Notes under the pieces: model-generated
Databases searched by the model: none
What the model was told of the DNA's origin: nothing
The model's input: the letters and a program-made list of their open reading frames with translations, nothing else
Assembly (NCBI GenBank): GCA_037720595.1
Contig: JBBJLW010000010.1
Location: forward strand, 44,982-108,981
DNA: 64,000 bases
Reading direction: 5' to 3'
Source of the DNA: Gaiellasilicea sp037720595
GTDB taxonomy: Bacteria; Actinomycetota; Thermoleophilia; Gaiellales; Gaiellaceae
Program-made: the position numbers and the translations under genes
Shown here: positions 15,442-25,089 of the stretch, in pieces
How the letters are laid out: each line of letters opens with the position of its first letter
Position numbering within the stretch: the first letter of the stretch is position 1

Positions 15442-16851
15442 TCAGGCGATATCGACTTTGATCACGTTCGTCGTTCCGGGCATGTTCACCGCAGTCCCTG
15501 CGGTGATCACGACACGGTCGCCCGACTCGACGATTCCCGTGCTCCGCGCCGCCTCGAGCGAAGTCGCCCAGAGCTCCTCCACGTCGGCTGCCTGCGGGAT
15601 GTGTACCGGCGTCACCCCCCACTCGAGCGCCATGTGTTGGAAGGAGTGCTTGTGGTGGGTCAACCCAATGATCGGCCGCCGCGGGCGCAACCGCGCGACC
15701 GCCGAGGCGGTGCGGCCGGTGAAGGTCGGGACGAGCAGCGCTTTCGCGGCGAGTGCCTCCGCGATGTCACACGCGGCGTTCGACATCGCCTGGCCGATCG
15801 TCGGCTTCTCCTCGGCCTCCGGGATCTCGTGCCGGTAGCCGAGACTCGGCTCGACGGCGTAGGCGATCCTGTTCATCAGCGCGACCGCCTCCACCGGGTA
15901 GTCGCCTACCGCGGTCTCGCCGGAGAGCATCAGCGCCGAGGTGCCGTCGAGGATTGCGTTCGCGACGTCCGAGGCTTCCGCTCGGGTCGGCTCGGGCGAG
16001 TGGATCATCGACTCGAGCATCTGCGTCGCCGTGATCACCGGCTTGCCGCGCTCGAGCGCCCGCAGGATGATTCGCTTCTGGAGCAGCGGCACGTCGGCGG
16101 CGCCGATCTCGACCCCGAGATCGCCGCGCGCGACCATCACCGCATCGGCCGCGCCGAGAATGTCGTCGAGGACGACCACCGCTTCGGCCTTCTCGATCTT
16201 CGCGATCACGTGTGCGGTCGAGTTGGCCGCCTCGATCAGCGTCCGGAGCGCCTGGACGTCGGACGCGGTGCGGACGAACGAGAGCGCAACGTAGTCGACG
16301 CCGAGCTCGAGCGCGAACTGAAGGTCGTCGAGATCCTTTCGCGTCAGGGAAGGGATCGGCAGCGGCACCCCGGGCAGATTGACTCCCTTGTGGGAGCTGA
16401 CCGTGCCGCCCACGAGCACCTCGCAGCGCGCGCGCCCCCGCTCGACTTTCTCGACGCGCAGGCGCACCGACCCGTCGTCGATCAAGACGTCGTTTCCCGG
16501 CCGGAGGATCGAGCCGAGCACGTCCGGCGCGACGGGAAGGTCATCCGGCTGCGCGCCGTCCTCGCCGGCGATCGTGACGAACTCGCCGCGGACGAGCGCG
16601 ATCGGGGCGGCCAGCTCGCCGATGCGGAGCTTGGGCCCCTGCAGGTCGGCGATCACCGCCACGGGCCTCCCCACTCGTTCCTGGGTCGCACGGATCAGGC
16701 GCGCAGTCTCCGCGTGATCCTCGAGCGTTCCGTGCGAGAAGTTCAGGCGGGCGCCGTCGATCGTCTCCAAGAGCTGTTCGAGCACTGCGGGCGACGAGCT
16801 TGCGGGGCCGATCGTGGCGACGATCTTCGTGCGACGCGGTTCGAGAGCCAT
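15442..16851 (-). CDS. pyk: Pyruvate kinase
   Basis: The 469-residue enzyme transfers phosphate from phosphoenolpyruvate to ADP, the last glycolytic step. Visible motifs: TKIVATIGPAS at the N-terminus, ARLNFSHGT, the catalytic lysine region HVIAKIEKAEAV, metal ligands in ARGDLGVEIGA, and LSGETAVGDYPVEAV. The B domain lies at about 70-165 and the C-terminal regulatory domain at 340-469. Length is normal for a type II enzyme. It starts ten bases after the eno stop, so the two lower-glycolysis genes form one unit. Confidence 0.97.
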   Translation of the reverse strand: MALEPRRTKIVATIGPASSSPAVLEQLLETIDGARLNFSHGTLEDHAETARLIRATQERVGRPVAVIADLQGPKLRIGELAAPIALVRGEFVTIAGEDGAQPDDLPVAPDVLGSILRPGNDVLIDDGSVRLRVEKVERGRARCEVLVGGTVSSHKGVNLPGVPLPIPSLTRKDLDDLQFALELGVDYVALSFVRTASDVQALRTLIEAANSTAHVIAKIEKAEAVVVLDDILGAADAVMVARGDLGVEIGAADVPLLQKRIILRALERGKPVITATQMLESMIHSPEPTRAEASDVANAILDGTSALMLSGETAVGDYPVEAVALMNRIAYAVEPSLGYRHEIPEAEEKPTIGQAMSNAACDIAEALAAKALLVPTFTGRTASAVARLRPRRPIIGLTHHKHSFQHMALEWGVTPVHIPQAADVEELWATSLEAARSTGIVESGDRVVITAGTAVNMPGTTNVIKVDIA

Positions 16852-16860
16852 GACTAGAGG

Positions 16861-18134
<1,274 letters not shown>

Positions 18135-18138
<4 letters not shown>

Positions 18139-18926
18139 TCCATCTCCTTGGCGAGCTCGAAGTAGCGGTCCTGCTCGGCGAGCGGAAGCTCGAGCCAATT
18201 CTCGCCTGCTTCAGCTGCACGGCGCTCCGCCTCCTCGACACGCCGGCGGAAACGGGCGGTCGCGGCGCGAAGCTCGAGCTCCGGATCGGCGTTCAAACGG
18301 CGAGCGACGTTGACGGCGGCGAAGAGCAGGTCGCCGAGCTCGGCTGCCTGGCGGCGATCGGGCGGCGTTTCCGGCGCCGGGTCGGACCCGTTGCGCAGCT
18401 CCGCCTTCAGCTCGGCAAGCTCCTCCTCGAGATCGCCGAGCGCACCGGCGAGATCCGGGTATTCGAAGCCGACGGCGGCCGCGCGACGTTGCACCTTGCG
18501 CGCCTGCAGAAGTGCGGGCAGCGACGCAGGCACGTCGTGGAAAACCCCTCGCCGCCCTTCCTGCTCGGTCTTCAGCGCCTCCCAGCGCTCGCGCACCCGC
18601 TCGGCGGTCTTCGCCTCGGCCTCGCCGAAGACGTGCGGGTGCCGGCGCACGAGCTTGGCGTGCACGCTCCGAGCCACCGCCTCGAGATCGCCGTCGCCCT
18701 GCTCCTCGAGGAGCAGGGCGAGAAAGTAGACCTGAAAGAGCAGATCGCCCAGCTCGTCGAGCAGCTTCGCCGGCTCGCCGCCCGCCGCCGCGTCTGCGAC
18801 CTCGTAGGCCTCTTCGACGGTGTGCGGGACGATCGTCAGCGCCGTCTGCTCGCGATCCCACGGGCAGTCGCGACGCAGCCGGCGCGTCAGCTCCTGGAGC
18901 TCGAGGAGCGCCTCTCCTAGAGCCAC
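18135..18926 (-). CDS. mazG: MazG nucleoside triphosphate pyrophosphohydrolase
   Basis: The 263-residue protein has two MazG modules. The first (residues 10-115) contains RDCPWDREQT and the metal motif EEAYEVADA followed by LLDELGDLLFQ; the second (130-235) has EEELAELKAE and AELGDLLFAAVNVAR. The E-x-x-E and E-x-x-D residues bind magnesium in the all-alpha NTP pyrophosphatase fold and hydrolyse NTPs to NMPs, cleaning the nucleotide pool. The GTG start directly abuts the foldase stop upstream, and the gene overlaps eno downstream. Confidence 0.93.
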
Positions 18927-19934
18927 TTACTCCTCGGAGTCAGTCGTCGCGCCCGTCGTAGCGGCCGGCGGCGGCGTGAACCCGATCGCGTACGAGACCT
19001 GATCCTCGTACTCCTGCTTCAGGTCCTCGACCCACTTCGTCATCGTCTCGTTCTTCTTCGTCTGCTTGAGCTGTTGGCGGATCGCGTCCTTCACGTCCTT
19101 GAACTCCTGAACCTTGGCCGCCGTCGCATCCTTGAGCGGCTGGATGATGTGAAATCCGAACTCCGTCTTGACCGGGCGCGAGATCACGTTGTTCTTGAGC
19201 AGGAATGCGGTCTGATCGAACGGCGCCACCGTCTGACCCTTCGTGATCGTCAGCTTGCCGCCGGTTGCCTTCGAGCCCGTGTCCTGGGAGAACTTCTTCG
19301 CCAGCGCGGCGAAGTCGGCGCCGTCCTTGAGCTGGTCGTAGATGTCGTTCGCCTGCGCGCGCGTCTTCACGAGGATGTGACGCACCTCGCGAGTCTGCGG
19401 CTGGCTGTACTGCGCCAGATTCTGCTTGTAGTAGTCCTCGACCTGCTTGTCGGTCACCTTCACTTCGGCGGTCACCTTCTTGGTGAGCTCCTCGGAGATG
19501 ATCTGCGAACGGATGTCGCCGCGAACCTGCTTGTCCGAGAGACCCTGGTCGCTGAGCTGCTTCTGGTACTTCTTGTCGTCGCCACCGAAGTACTGCTTCT
19601 TGATCTGCTCGAGCCGCGCGTCGACCTGCTTCTCGGTCACCTCGATGTCGAGATCCTTGGCCTCCTGCTCGAGCTCGACGCGCTGGACGAGAAACTGGAC
19701 CACCTCGTTCTTCAGAGCCTGGAACTCCTGCGATCCTGCCTTCGGAAATTCGCGCTTCTGGGTCTTGTAGGTCTTGCGCGCCTGGTCGACGATGGCCTGG
19801 TAGTCGGATCTGGCGATCTTCTCGCCGTCCACCACCGCGACGGCATCCTTCGGAACGCTGTCGTCACCACCACAGCCGGCAGCGAAGAACGCAAGGGCGA
19901 GGGCAGGAAGAAGAAGCAGGCGTGAGGTCTTCAT
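18927..19934 (-). CDS. PrsA/SurA-like peptidyl-prolyl isomerase lipoprotein
   Basis: The 335-residue protein has a lipoprotein signal with lipobox FFAAGC at residues 16-21, a SurA-N chaperone region at 35-190 rich in Lys and Gln helices, and a parvulin PpiC domain at about 193-290 (VRHILVKTRAQAND, DFAALAKKFSQDTGS, EFGFHIIQPLKD). It would sit on the outer face of the membrane and fold secreted proteins. Start ATG follows a 53-base gap after mfd, so it probably has some expression of its own. Confidence 0.9.
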   Translation of the reverse strand: MKTSRLLLLPALALAFFAAGCGGDDSVPKDAVAVVDGEKIARSDYQAIVDQARKTYKTQKREFPKAGSQEFQALKNEVVQFLVQRVELEQEAKDLDIEVTEKQVDARLEQIKKQYFGGDDKKYQKQLSDQGLSDKQVRGDIRSQIISEELTKKVTAEVKVTDKQVEDYYKQNLAQYSQPQTREVRHILVKTRAQANDIYDQLKDGADFAALAKKFSQDTGSKATGGKLTITKGQTVAPFDQTAFLLKNNVISRPVKTEFGFHIIQPLKDATAAKVQEFKDVKDAIRQQLKQTKKNETMTKWVEDLKQEYEDQVSYAIGFTPPPAATTGATTDSEE

Positions 19935-19987
19935 CGGTGAGAGCTACTCCAGTGCTGAGACGGGGACGGAGGCCAGTGTAGCCAGGG

Positions 19988-22900
19988 TCAGGCGGCCCGG
20001 CGCGCCGTCACGAGCGCGTCGACGAGGTCGATTGCGCCGGCCAGTTCCTCGGTTCTACGGGTGACTTCCCGCTTCGCGCTCGTGTAGACCGCGGTGTCGG
20101 AGACGTCGCGCAAGGCCCGCAGCTCGGAGGAGCCGAGCACGAGCGGGCCGACTGTCGCCCGGCCGCCGCGGAAGATCAGATAGTCCGCTCCGAGGCGCGC
20201 GAGCTTCAGCTTCGCCTCCTGGATCGCGAACAGATTTTCGACGGGCTCGGGCACCGGGCCGTACCGGTCCTCGAGCGCGGCGTGCAGCTCGCGCAGCTCG
20301 TCGTCGGTCTCGGCGAGGGCGAGGCGGCGGTGGATGTCGATCTTCAGCGCTTCCGAGGCGACGTAGGTCGCGGGCACATACGCGTCGACCCGCGCGTCGA
20401 CCCGCACCGGCCGAGTCGCGAGTCGCCGTTGACCTTGCAGCTCGGCGACCGCCTCCGCGAGCATCTCTACGTAGAGCTCGAAGCCGAGTGCGGCGACATG
20501 GCCGGACTGCTCTGCCCCGAGGAGATCGCCGGCGCCGCGGATCTCTAGGTCGCGCATCGCGATCTGGAAGCCGGCCCCGAGCTCGGTGTGGTCCGCGAGC
20601 GTCGAGAGCCGGGCACGCGCGTCGGGGGTCAGCTCCTGCGCGTCGGGATAGAGCAGGTAGGCGTGCGCGGTCACGTCCGAGCGGCCCACCCGACCGCGAA
20701 TCTGGTAGAGCTGGGCGAGTCCGAGCATGTCCGCACGCTCGACGATCAGCGTGTTCGCCTGAGGAATGTCGAGCCCCGACTCGATGATCGTCGTCGAGAC
20801 GAGCACGTCCGCGTCGTTGCGCAGGAAGGCGTGCATCTTCTCCTCGAGCTCCCGCTCCCGCATCTTCCCATGCGCGACGATGAAGCGAAGCTTCGGGCAG
20901 AGCTGCTGCAGCTTCTCGGCCGCCTCTTCGATCGATTCGACCCGGTTGTGGAGATAGAACGCCTGCCCCCCGCGCTCGACCTCGCGCTCGAGCGCTGTCC
21001 TGATCAGCTCCTCGTCGTACTCGCCGACAGTGGTGCGGATCGGCCGGCGGCCCTCAGGCGGCGTCTCGATGATCGAGATGTCGCGCAGGCCGGAGAGCGA
21101 CATGTGGAGCGTGCGCGGGATCGGGGTCGCGGACAGGGCGAGCACGTCGACCTCGAGCCGCATCGAGCGGATGAGCTCCTTCTGGGCGACACCGAAGCGC
21201 TGCTCCTCGTCGAGGATGACGAGGCCGAGCTCCTTCGGGATCACGTCGCGGCTCAGGACCCGGTGAGTGCCGACGAGGACATCGACCTTGCCCGCCGCGA
21301 AATCCTTCAGCACCTGCTTCGTCTCGGCCGCGGTGCGGAAGCGCGAGACCATCTCGACCCGGACGGGGAAGTCGCGATAGCGCGCACGAAACGTATTCCA
21401 GTGCTGCTCGGCGAGGATCGTGGTCGGGCAGAGGACGAGCGTCTGCTTGCCGTTGACGGCGACGGCGAACGCGGCACGAACCGCGACCTCGGTCTTGCCG
21501 AAGCCGACGTCGCCGCAGACGAGCCGGTCCATCGGCCGCGGCGCCTCGAGATCCTCCTTGACCGCCTCGATGGCACGCGCCTGATCCTCGGTCTCGCGAT
21601 ACGGGAACTCTGCTTCGAGCCGCTCCAGCCACTCGTTCTCCAGCTCGTAGGCGTGGCCGGGAGCCTGCTGGCGCTGCGCGTAGAGGCCGATCAGCTCCGT
21701 CGCCAGCTCGCGCACCGACTCGCGGGCGCGCGCCTTCAGGTTTGCCCACGCCTTGCCGCCGAGCTTGGACAGCGTTGGCGCGCTCGCGTCGGCGCCGATG
21801 TACTTCGAGACCTTGCCGAGCTGCTCGTGCGGGACGTAGAGCCGATCCTCGCCGCGGAAGCCCACGAAGAGGTAGTCGCGCGTGACCCCGGCGACCTCCT
21901 TCGTCTCGAAGCCGAGGAGCTTCCCGACGCCGTGATCCTCGTGGACGATGAAGTCGCCGGTTCGCAGGTCGGCGAAGGTGGCGAGAGCACGGCTGAGCCG
22001 TCGGTCGGCGCGCGGCGGCCGCTTGCGGAAGACCTGGGTGTCGGGCAGGAGAACGAGCCCGAGCTCGCGCCAGACGAAGCCTCGGCGCGCCGGTGCGACC
22101 GCGAAGAGGAGCTGCGGCTCCTCCGGCAGGTCGGCTCCGGGGTCGAGCATCCGCGCGTCGGCGCGGCGGAGCAGGTTCTGCGTCCGGAGCGCCTCGCCGA
22201 CATGCGGGAAGGCGACGACCACGCGGTTGCCGCCGCGGACGAAGCTTGCGAGCTCCTGCTCGGCCTCGGCGAGCCCGCGCGCGGCGAGCGCCGGCCTTTG
22301 CGCCTCGAAGGCGAACGGCTGCGACTGCGGGAACGGGTCGAGCTCGGTCGCACCTTTCAGCCCGATCGGGACGAGCCCCTCCTCCGACCAGACCCGGCGC
22401 ACCTCGTCCGGCTGCCAGACGAAGTCTGGGACCCGCTCGAGCGCCAGCACGAGATCGGCCGGGGCAACGGGCGCCGCTCCTTCCTCCGCAAGTAACGGAC
22501 TGGTACTTGGATCGACGAGCTCGCCGCGCCGCTCGGCCGCCGGGTAGACGACGGCGTCGGTGACCGGATGGAGAGCGCGCTGCGTGAACGGCGAGAAGAC
22601 GCGGACCTGCTCGATCTCGTCGCCGAAGAACTCGACGCGCAGCGGCTCGCGGCCCGTGGTGGGAAAGACGTCGACGATCCCGCCGCGGACCGCGAACTGG
22701 CCGCGCTCCTCGGCGCGGTCGACCCGCTCGTAGCCGGCGAGCGCGAATGCTTGCGAGAGGCCGCCGACCCCCGGCTCCTCACCCACCTCGAGCCGGACCG
22801 GCTCGGGCCGGTGCTGCGGGGGCGGCATCCCCTCTGCAACCGCGGTCGCAGACGCACAGACGAGCCCGCCGCGTGCGAGCACGTCGAGTGCGCGCGCCCG

Positions 22901-23203
22901 CTCGCCGACGAGGTGCGGCGGCGGCTCGAGCCCCGAGCTCCAACGGACACCGCGACCGGGAAAGAGAGCGACGCGCTCGGGGCCGACGAACCAGCCGGCG
23001 GCCTCGGCGGCGTCACGGGCGTCCGCGTCCTCGGGGAGCAGGCAGACGAGCCCGCGCTCGAGGTGCTCGAAGAGCGTCGCGAGCAGGAGCGGCAGCACGG
23101 GCTCGGAGACGCGCGCGCGCGTCGGCAGCGCGACGGCGAGCGCCTGGAGCCGCTCGTGCTCGGCGAGGGCGCGGACGAAGGTGTGAAGTGGCGGGCGGTC
23201 CAT
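19988..23203 (-). CDS. mfd: Transcription-repair coupling factor Mfd
   Basis: A 1071-residue DNA translocase that removes stalled RNA polymerase and recruits UvrA. N-terminal UvrB-like part (1-300), the RNA-polymerase-interacting CarD/RID domain near 420-490 (DFIVHEDHGVGKLLGF), helicase motor with Walker A CGDVGFGKTEVAV, ILDEEQRFG, LSATPIPRTLHM, and a C-terminal TRCF domain. The upstream ATG at 23239 would add 12 residues, but a perfect 10-base-pair hairpin occupies that stretch, so the ATG at 23203 is preferred. Length is slightly below the usual 1150. Confidence 0.95.
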   Translation of the reverse strand: MDRPPLHTFVRALAEHERLQALAVALPTRARVSEPVLPLLLATLFEHLERGLVCLLPEDADARDAAEAAGWFVGPERVALFPGRGVRWSSGLEPPPHLVGERARALDVLARGGLVCASATAVAEGMPPPQHRPEPVRLEVGEEPGVGGLSQAFALAGYERVDRAEERGQFAVRGGIVDVFPTTGREPLRVEFFGDEIEQVRVFSPFTQRALHPVTDAVVYPAAERRGELVDPSTSPLLAEEGAAPVAPADLVLALERVPDFVWQPDEVRRVWSEEGLVPIGLKGATELDPFPQSQPFAFEAQRPALAARGLAEAEQELASFVRGGNRVVVAFPHVGEALRTQNLLRRADARMLDPGADLPEEPQLLFAVAPARRGFVWRELGLVLLPDTQVFRKRPPRADRRLSRALATFADLRTGDFIVHEDHGVGKLLGFETKEVAGVTRDYLFVGFRGEDRLYVPHEQLGKVSKYIGADASAPTLSKLGGKAWANLKARARESVRELATELIGLYAQRQQAPGHAYELENEWLERLEAEFPYRETEDQARAIEAVKEDLEAPRPMDRLVCGDVGFGKTEVAVRAAFAVAVNGKQTLVLCPTTILAEQHWNTFRARYRDFPVRVEMVSRFRTAAETKQVLKDFAAGKVDVLVGTHRVLSRDVIPKELGLVILDEEQRFGVAQKELIRSMRLEVDVLALSATPIPRTLHMSLSGLRDISIIETPPEGRRPIRTTVGEYDEELIRTALEREVERGGQAFYLHNRVESIEEAAEKLQQLCPKLRFIVAHGKMRERELEEKMHAFLRNDADVLVSTTIIESGLDIPQANTLIVERADMLGLAQLYQIRGRVGRSDVTAHAYLLYPDAQELTPDARARLSTLADHTELGAGFQIAMRDLEIRGAGDLLGAEQSGHVAALGFELYVEMLAEAVAELQGQRRLATRPVRVDARVDAYVPATYVASEALKIDIHRRLALAETDDELRELHAALEDRYGPVPEPVENLFAIQEAKLKLARLGADYLIFRGGRATVGPLVLGSSELRALRDVSDTAVYTSAKREVTRRTEELAGAIDLVDALVTARRAA

Positions 23204-23209
23204 GACGAA

Positions 23210-23233
23210 GGGCCGGAACGCTGGTTCCGGCCC
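23210..23233 (-). terminator. Perfect 10-bp hairpin between ABC gene and mfd
   Basis: GGGCCGGAAC at 23210-23219 and GTTCCGGCCC at 23224-23233 pair fully around a four-base loop. It starts 23 bases after the ABC-exporter stop at 23256 and lies just before the mfd ATG at 23203. This fits a terminator for the exporter unit; it also weighs against an mfd start at 23239. Confidence 0.7.
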
Positions 23234-23255
23234 GCTCATCGTACCGTGGCGTTTC

Positions 23256-24998
23256 CTAGCGCCCGCCGTGCCATGACTCCCAGAGCGCCGCGTAGGAGCC
23301 CTCCCGACCGACGAGCTCGTCGTGGGTCCCTAACTCGGCCAGCTTGCCGTCCTCGACGACCGCGACCCGATCCGCGTCGTGTGCCGTCTGGAGGCGATGC
23401 GCGATCGCGACCACGGTGCGCCCTGCGAGGACGGAGGCGAGGGAGCGCTCGAGATGCCGCGCGGCCCTGGGATCGAGCAGCGAGGTCGCCTCGTCGAGCA
23501 CGAGTGTGTGCGGATCGGCCAGCACGAGCCGCGCGAGCGCGACCTGCTGCTGCCGCGGCGGGGTCAGCGGGAAGCCGCCGGCGCCGACGACGGTCTCGAG
23601 CCCGTCGGGCAGCGCCTTCACCCACTCCAGCGCGTCGACCGCGGCGAGCGCAGTCCGGAGCTCCTCGTCGGTCGAGCCGACCCGTGCGAGCCGGAGGTTG
23701 TCGGCGAGCGTGCCGACGAAGACGTGCTGCTCCTGGGTCACGAGCGCGACCTCGCGGCGGAGCGTTTCCAGGGTCAGGTCGACGAGCCGGACACCCCCCA
23801 CGTCGACGCGGCCTGTCCGCGCGGGGTGGATCCCAGCGAGCAAGCGCCCGAGCGTCGACTTGCCGGCGCCCGAAGGGCCGACGACCGCTACTCGCTCGCC
23901 CGGCTCGAGGTCGAGGTCGAGCCCGTGGAGCACGTCGTGGCCCTCGCGGTAGGCGTAGCGGACCTCGTGCGCCTGCAGCCGCTCGTCGGCCGGCTCCTCG
24001 CCGGTCGCAGTCCGGTCGTCCGGCACCTTCTCGACACCGACGAGCCGCGCGAACGACGTCGCGCCGACCTGGATCTCGTCGAGCCACGAGATCAGCCGGT
24101 CGACGGGGTCGGCGAGCTGCTGGACGTAGAGCGCGACGGCGGTCACCTCTGCGAGCGAAGCCCGACCCGAGGAGACGAGCCAACCGCCCCAGACCAGCGC
24201 CGCCGCGACCGGCAGGACGTAGGCGATCTCGACGGTCGGAAACCAGATCGTCCGCAGGTAGAGCGTCCGGCGCTCGGCGGCGTACGCGTCCGTCAGGTCG
24301 GCGTCGATCCGGCGGATCCGCTCGCCCGCGAGCCCGAGCGCGTCGACCGTTCGGCCGCCGTCGACGGTCTCGCCGACCGTGCCGGTCATCGTCGCATACG
24401 CCGCGCGCTCCCAGAGATACCCGGCGGGTGCATAGCGGAGATACCAGCGAGTGCCGATCACGATTGCCGGAAGCCCGACGATGCACGGCACCGCCGCGAC
24501 GGGGCTGACCAGGATCGCGGCCCCGATCGTGAGGATGCTCGTCACACCCGCGATCAATGTTTCCGGGATCGCGAACCGGACGGTGCGCGCAAGGGCGTCC
24601 ACGTCGGCGGTCGTCCTCGAGACGAGGTCGCCCGTTCCCGCCCGCTCGACGGTCGAGAGAGGTAGCGCCAGGACGCGGCGCATGAAGTCCTCCCGGAGCC
24701 GCGCGAAGATCCGCTCGGAGAGCACGAACGACTGGCGGCGCGCGAACCACGTGAGCAGCGTCTGCGCAAGCACGAACGCGGCGAGCAGCCCGACGATCCG
24801 GTCGACGGTGGCGGTGCTCGTCCCGCGCTCGACGTCTCCGACGAGCTGCCCTAGAAGCCGTGGGCCGGCAAGTCCGGCTACCGCTGCGAGCGCATGGAGG
24901 CCAAGGACGGCCGCGAGCGGCCACTTGTACCGCTTGAGGAGTACGCGGGCCTGCAGCCGCACCTCGGACCCGTCGGCGATGGGCAACTTCTCGCTCAC
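23256..24998 (-). CDS. ABC exporter half-transporter, catalytic Walker subunit with degenerate signature
   Basis: The 580-residue protein has a six-helix type-1 exporter membrane domain (residues 20-310) and an ATPase domain. Walker A is intact (VVGPSGAGKSTLG, about 373), Walker B is LVLDEATSLLD (about 500) and the H-loop is AIAHRLQ (about 531). The ABC signature near 479, normally LSGGQ, reads LTPPRQQQ and has lost the conserved Ser-Gly-Gly. It should work with the next gene, which has the reverse defects. The GTG start follows a GGGAGG ribosome site. Substrate is unknown. Confidence 0.9.
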   Translation of the reverse strand: MSEKLPIADGSEVRLQARVLLKRYKWPLAAVLGLHALAAVAGLAGPRLLGQLVGDVERGTSTATVDRIVGLLAAFVLAQTLLTWFARRQSFVLSERIFARLREDFMRRVLALPLSTVERAGTGDLVSRTTADVDALARTVRFAIPETLIAGVTSILTIGAAILVSPVAAVPCIVGLPAIVIGTRWYLRYAPAGYLWERAAYATMTGTVGETVDGGRTVDALGLAGERIRRIDADLTDAYAAERRTLYLRTIWFPTVEIAYVLPVAAALVWGGWLVSSGRASLAEVTAVALYVQQLADPVDRLISWLDEIQVGATSFARLVGVEKVPDDRTATGEEPADERLQAHEVRYAYREGHDVLHGLDLDLEPGERVAVVGPSGAGKSTLGRLLAGIHPARTGRVDVGGVRLVDLTLETLRREVALVTQEQHVFVGTLADNLRLARVGSTDEELRTALAAVDALEWVKALPDGLETVVGAGGFPLTPPRQQQVALARLVLADPHTLVLDEATSLLDPRAARHLERSLASVLAGRTVVAIAHRLQTAHDADRVAVVEDGKLAELGTHDELVGREGSYAALWESWHGGR

Positions 24999-25089
24999 GC
25001 CGCCTCCCTCGCCTTCGGCTCGGTCGCGCCGAGGAAATCCTGTTTTCCCCGCGGGCCCCTTTTCCACCGCCGTTGGCAGCGCGACTCCA

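Noticed and set aside
22568..24508. Long plus-strand open frame opposite mfd and the ABC gene
   Set aside because: Composition is Arg/Ala-rich with no motifs; the minus strand has clear Mfd and ABC domains.
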